Source of the DNA: Streptomyces sp. R41
Lineage (GTDB): Bacteria; Actinomycetota; Actinomycetes; Streptomycetales; Streptomycetaceae
Length of the DNA: 64,000 nucleotides
Assembly (NCBI RefSeq): GCF_041053055.1
Contig: NZ_CP163443.1
Location: 8,291,001 to 8,355,000 of the forward strand
Reading direction: 5' to 3'
Positions 61,804-64,000 of this stretch are shown one piece after another; positions within the stretch are counted from its first letter, which is position 1; the number at the start of each line of letters is the position of its first letter. A program made the translations under genes and the position numbers. Below the pieces are notes generated by a model. The model was given only the letters and a program-made list of their open reading frames with translations. It searched no databases and had not been told where the DNA came from.

Positions 61804-62625
61804 GTGACTCTTCAGCAAGAAATCGTCGGCAACGCCATGCAGATGGCGGTCGTCAACCTGAGCCCCGGCCAGACCGTGTACTGCGAGGCGGGAAAGTTCC
61901 TCTTCAAGACGACGAACGTGAGCATGGAGACCCGCCTCTCCGGTCCGTCGGGCGGCGCAGGCGGCCAGCAGCCCGGTGCCGGTGGCGGCGGGGGCATGGG
62001 CGGCATGCTGCGCCAGGCCATGGGCACGGCCATGCAGGTCGGCCAGCGCGCGCTGGCGGGCGAGTCGCTGGCGTTCCAGTACTTCACGTCGACGGGAGGC
62101 GAGGGCACCGTCGGCTTCGCGGGCGTGCTGCCCGGCGAGATGCGCGCCCTGGAGCTCGACGGCACGCGCGCGTGGTTCGCGGAGAAGGACGCCTTCGTGG
62201 CGGCGGAGTCGAGCGTGGAGTTCGGGATCGCCTTCCAGGGCGGCCGGACCGGGCGCAGCGGCGGCGAGGGCTTCGTCCTGGAGAAGTTCACCGGGCGCGG
62301 GACCGTGATCATCGCCGGTGCGGGCAATTTCATCGACCTCAATCCGGCCGACTTCGGCGGGCGCATCGAGGTCGACACGGGCTGCGTCGTCGCCTTCGAG
62401 GAGGGCATCCAGTACGGCGTCCAGCGCGTCGGCGGCCTCAACCGGCAGGGGGTGATGAACGCCGTCTTCGGCGGCGAGGGGCTGTCCCTGGCCACCCTGG
62501 AGGGCAACGGGCGCGTGATCCTGCAGTCCCTCACCATCGAGAGCCTCGCCAACGCCCTGAAGAAGGCCCAGGGCGGCGACAAGCAGGGCCCGACCGGAGG
62601 GCTGTTCTCGACGCACGCCGGATGA
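61804..62625 (+). CDS. AIM24/TIGR00266 family protein
   Basis: A 273-residue double-psi beta-helix protein. It starts LQQEIVGNAMQMAVVNLSPGQTVYCEAGKFLFKTTNVSMETRLSG. A Gly/Met-rich hinge (GGAGGQQPGAGGGGGMGGMLRQAMGTAM) is followed by GESLAFQYFTSTGGEGTVGFAGVLPGEMRALEL, a typical TIGR00266 pattern. The family has no defined function in bacteria; some members associate with membranes or stress. GTG start. Glycine-rich insert is longer than usual. Confidence 0.85.
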   Translation: MTLQQEIVGNAMQMAVVNLSPGQTVYCEAGKFLFKTTNVSMETRLSGPSGGAGGQQPGAGGGGGMGGMLRQAMGTAMQVGQRALAGESLAFQYFTSTGGEGTVGFAGVLPGEMRALELDGTRAWFAEKDAFVAAESSVEFGIAFQGGRTGRSGGEGFVLEKFTGRGTVIIAGAGNFIDLNPADFGGRIEVDTGCVVAFEEGIQYGVQRVGGLNRQGVMNAVFGGEGLSLATLEGNGRVILQSLTIESLANALKKAQGGDKQGPTGGLFSTHAG

Positions 62626-62699
62626 AGCGATGAGTTGCGGGGACCGGTGCGGTCTGAAGTGATGACCAAGGGCCCCGCACCAGAAAGCAGGCACCCGAC

Positions 62700-63326
62700 A
62701 TGGGCAAGCTCGTCTCCACCATCTTCGTCACTCTCGACGGCGTCTACCAGGCCCCCGGCGGCCCCCAGGAGGACCCCCGCGGCGGCTTCGAGCACGGCGG
62801 CTGGAGTTTTCCGTACGGCGACGAGGACTTCGGCCGGTTCATCAACGAGGTCTTCGACCGCGTGGGCGCCTTCCTGCTCGGTCGCCGTACGTACGACATC
62901 TTCGCTTCGTTCTGGCCGAAGATGACCGACCCCGCCGACCCGGTCGCCTCCAGGCTGAACGCGCTGCCGAAGTACGTCGCCTCGTCCAGCCTCACCGAGC
63001 CCGACTGGGCCGGCACGACCGTGATCGGCGGTGACCTCGCCAAGGAGGTCACCGCCCTCAAGGAGCGCACCGACGGCGAACTCCAGGTTCACGGCAGCGG
63101 AGCCCTCGTTCAGTCCCTGCTCGCCCTGGACCTCGTCGACACGATCCACGTACTGACCTTCCCGGTCGTACTCGGCGCCGGGCTGCGCCTGTTCACCGAG
63201 GGCTCCGTCCCGACGGCCTTCCGGCACACCGGCGGCCGTGTCACCGCCTCCGGGATCTCCATCCAGTCGTACGACTCGGCAGGCCGCCCGGAGTACGGCT
63301 CGTACGAGCTCCCGGAAAACGCCTAG
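62700..63326 (+). CDS. Dihydrofolate reductase-like (RibD C-terminal domain) protein
   Basis: A 208-residue single-domain DHFR/RibD-C-like protein: MGKLVSTIFVTLDGVYQAPGG...GAFLLGRRTYDIFASFWPKM...DLAKEVTALKERTDGELQVHGSGALVQSLLALDLVDTIHVLTFPVVLGAGLRLF. This is the YyaP/YwjB family common in actinomycetes, which binds NADPH but has no known substrate. Free-standing, same strand as the flanking genes. Confidence 0.9.
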   Translation: MGKLVSTIFVTLDGVYQAPGGPQEDPRGGFEHGGWSFPYGDEDFGRFINEVFDRVGAFLLGRRTYDIFASFWPKMTDPADPVASRLNALPKYVASSSLTEPDWAGTTVIGGDLAKEVTALKERTDGELQVHGSGALVQSLLALDLVDTIHVLTFPVVLGAGLRLFTEGSVPTAFRHTGGRVTASGISIQSYDSAGRPEYGSYELPENA

Positions 63327-63420
63327 TCACGCCGCCGCCGCATAGGTACGGTGATCGTTCCCGTGCGAGCCGCCGCCGTCTCCACGCATGCCCGTTCGCA
63401 GGAGACCCGGAGCCGCTCCC

Positions 63421-64000
63421 ATGTCGTCGATCGCCGTACCCGCCGCGCTCGCGCCCCGCCGCGCCTGGCTCACCGACCTGCCCGTGCTGCTCGTGGCGGT
63501 GGTGTGGGGTGCCAGCTATCTCGCGGCCAAGGACATCACCACCGCGCGGACGGTGATCGCCGTCCTCGTGCTGCGTTTCGCGGTCGTGCTGCCGGTGCTG
63601 GTGACCGCGGGATGGCGAGCGCTGCGGGCCCTGACGGCGGCGCAGTGGCGCGGGGCCGGAGCGCTCGGGCTGATCCTGAGCGGGATCTTCCTCCTGGAGA
63701 CGTACGGCGTCGTCCACACCTCGGCGACCAACGCCGGTCTCATCATCAGCCTCACCATGATCTTCACGCCGCTCGCCGAAGCTGCCGTGACCCGCGTACG
63801 CCCCTCACGCGCGTTCCTCGCCGCGGCCGGTGTCTCCGTGCTCGGCGTCGTGCTGCTCACCCAGGGCGGTGGCTTCACCCCTCCCTCGCTCGGCGATCTG
63901 CTGATGCTCCTCGCGGCCCTCGCCCGGACCGTGCACGTGCTCGCGATGTCCCGCATCAAGTCGGTCCAGGGCGCCGACGCGCTGCCGCTGACCACCGTCC
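63421..64000 (+). CDS. EamA/DMT family transporter (5' part)
   Basis: The first 193 residues of a drug/metabolite transporter. Helices visible are LPVLLVAVVWGASYLAAKDI (family start 'WG..y.a.K'), VIAVLVLRFAVVLPVLVTAGW, GAGALGLILSGIFLLETYGVVHTSATNAGLIISLTMIFTPLAEA and AFLAAAGVSVLGVVLLT. The gene continues past the window's end. It likely exports an amino acid or metabolite; the substrate is unknown. Confidence 0.9.
   Translation, partial: MSSIAVPAALAPRRAWLTDLPVLLVAVVWGASYLAAKDITTARTVIAVLVLRFAVVLPVLVTAGWRALRALTAAQWRGAGALGLILSGIFLLETYGVVHTSATNAGLIISLTMIFTPLAEAAVTRVRPSRAFLAAAGVSVLGVVLLTQGGGFTPPSLGDLLMLLAALARTVHVLAMSRIKSVQGADALPLTTV

Overview
The window is chromosomal DNA from a high-GC actinomycete, almost certainly Streptomyces. 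Codon third positions are strongly G/C, GTG starts and 4-base ATGA/GTGA gene overlaps are common, and the family mix fits the genus: SARP and HxlR regulators, a GH46 chitosanase, NIS siderophore synthetases, a type II polyketide synthase and a purine-to-glyoxylate catabolic regulon. No rRNA, tRNA, CRISPR array or intact insertion sequence was seen.

Layout. 1-6.3 kb: end of an acyl-CoA ligase, a GNAT acetyltransferase, a zinc-ribbon/Mrr-like protein, glyoxylate carboligase (gcl), an alpha/beta hydrolase and small proteins. 6.3-9.8 kb (minus strand): hydroxypyruvate isomerase, tartronate semialdehyde reductase and catalase. 9.9-29.1 kb: a compact type II polyketide gene cluster. A minus-strand operon runs KSalpha, CLF, ACP, C9-type ketoreductase, didomain aromatase, acyl-CoA carboxylase beta and alpha subunits, hydrolase. 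A plus-strand arm holds a cyclase-alpha/beta-hydrolase fusion, MarR, a membrane protein, an SDR, a phytoene-desaturase-like flavoenzyme, a SARP and an SIP-type reductase. A second SARP and an ActIV-like metallo-beta-lactamase-fold cyclase follow. 29.3-35.2 kb: purine catabolism (HTH_22 regulator, OHCU decarboxylase, HIU hydrolase, urate oxidase, 8-oxoguanine/guanine deaminase, NCS2 permease). 35.2-45.5 kb: chitosanase, TMEM175-like channel, two regulator/remnant areas, MFS exporter, thioesterase, phosphatase, aminotransferase and a vWA secretory pair. 45.7-50.1 kb: two divergent IucA/IucC siderophore synthetases, a HipA-like kinase and a SelW-like protein. 50.1-60.8 kb: malate synthase, MocA-like nucleotidyltransferase, a two-component system with an ABC exporter, then allR, allantoinase and allantoicase. 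60.9-64 kb: SDR, AIM24, a DHFR-like protein and the start of an EamA transporter.

How it works together. Purines are imported by the NCS2 permease and converted through urate to (S)-allantoin by the Uox/UraH/UraD genes. Allantoinase and allantoicase then release glyoxylate and urea. Glyoxylate enters central metabolism through Gcl-GlxR-Hyi (to glycerate) or through malate synthase. Catalase can remove the peroxide made by urate oxidase. Four promoters (gcl, hyi, aceB, allB) carry the same device: two 15-bp imperfect palindromes, consensus near TTCYGCWTYRYGGAA, whose starts are exactly 21 bp apart, at or just past the -10 element. allR (IclR family) lies beside allB. A second palindrome, TCAACA-N3-TGTTGA, overlaps the -35 element of the catalase, uraD and aceB promoters and also occurs upstream of allB. 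Its regulator is unknown.

The polyketide cluster lies between hyi and the urate genes, which I recall as neighbours in S. coelicolor, so it looks like an insertion into the catabolic island. Its divergent KS/cyclase promoter carries two opposed arrays of 11-bp-spaced TCAAG-type repeats, the expected binding pattern of SARP activators. The most unusual gene is the SRPBCC cyclase fused to an Ayg1/FrsA-like hydrolase.
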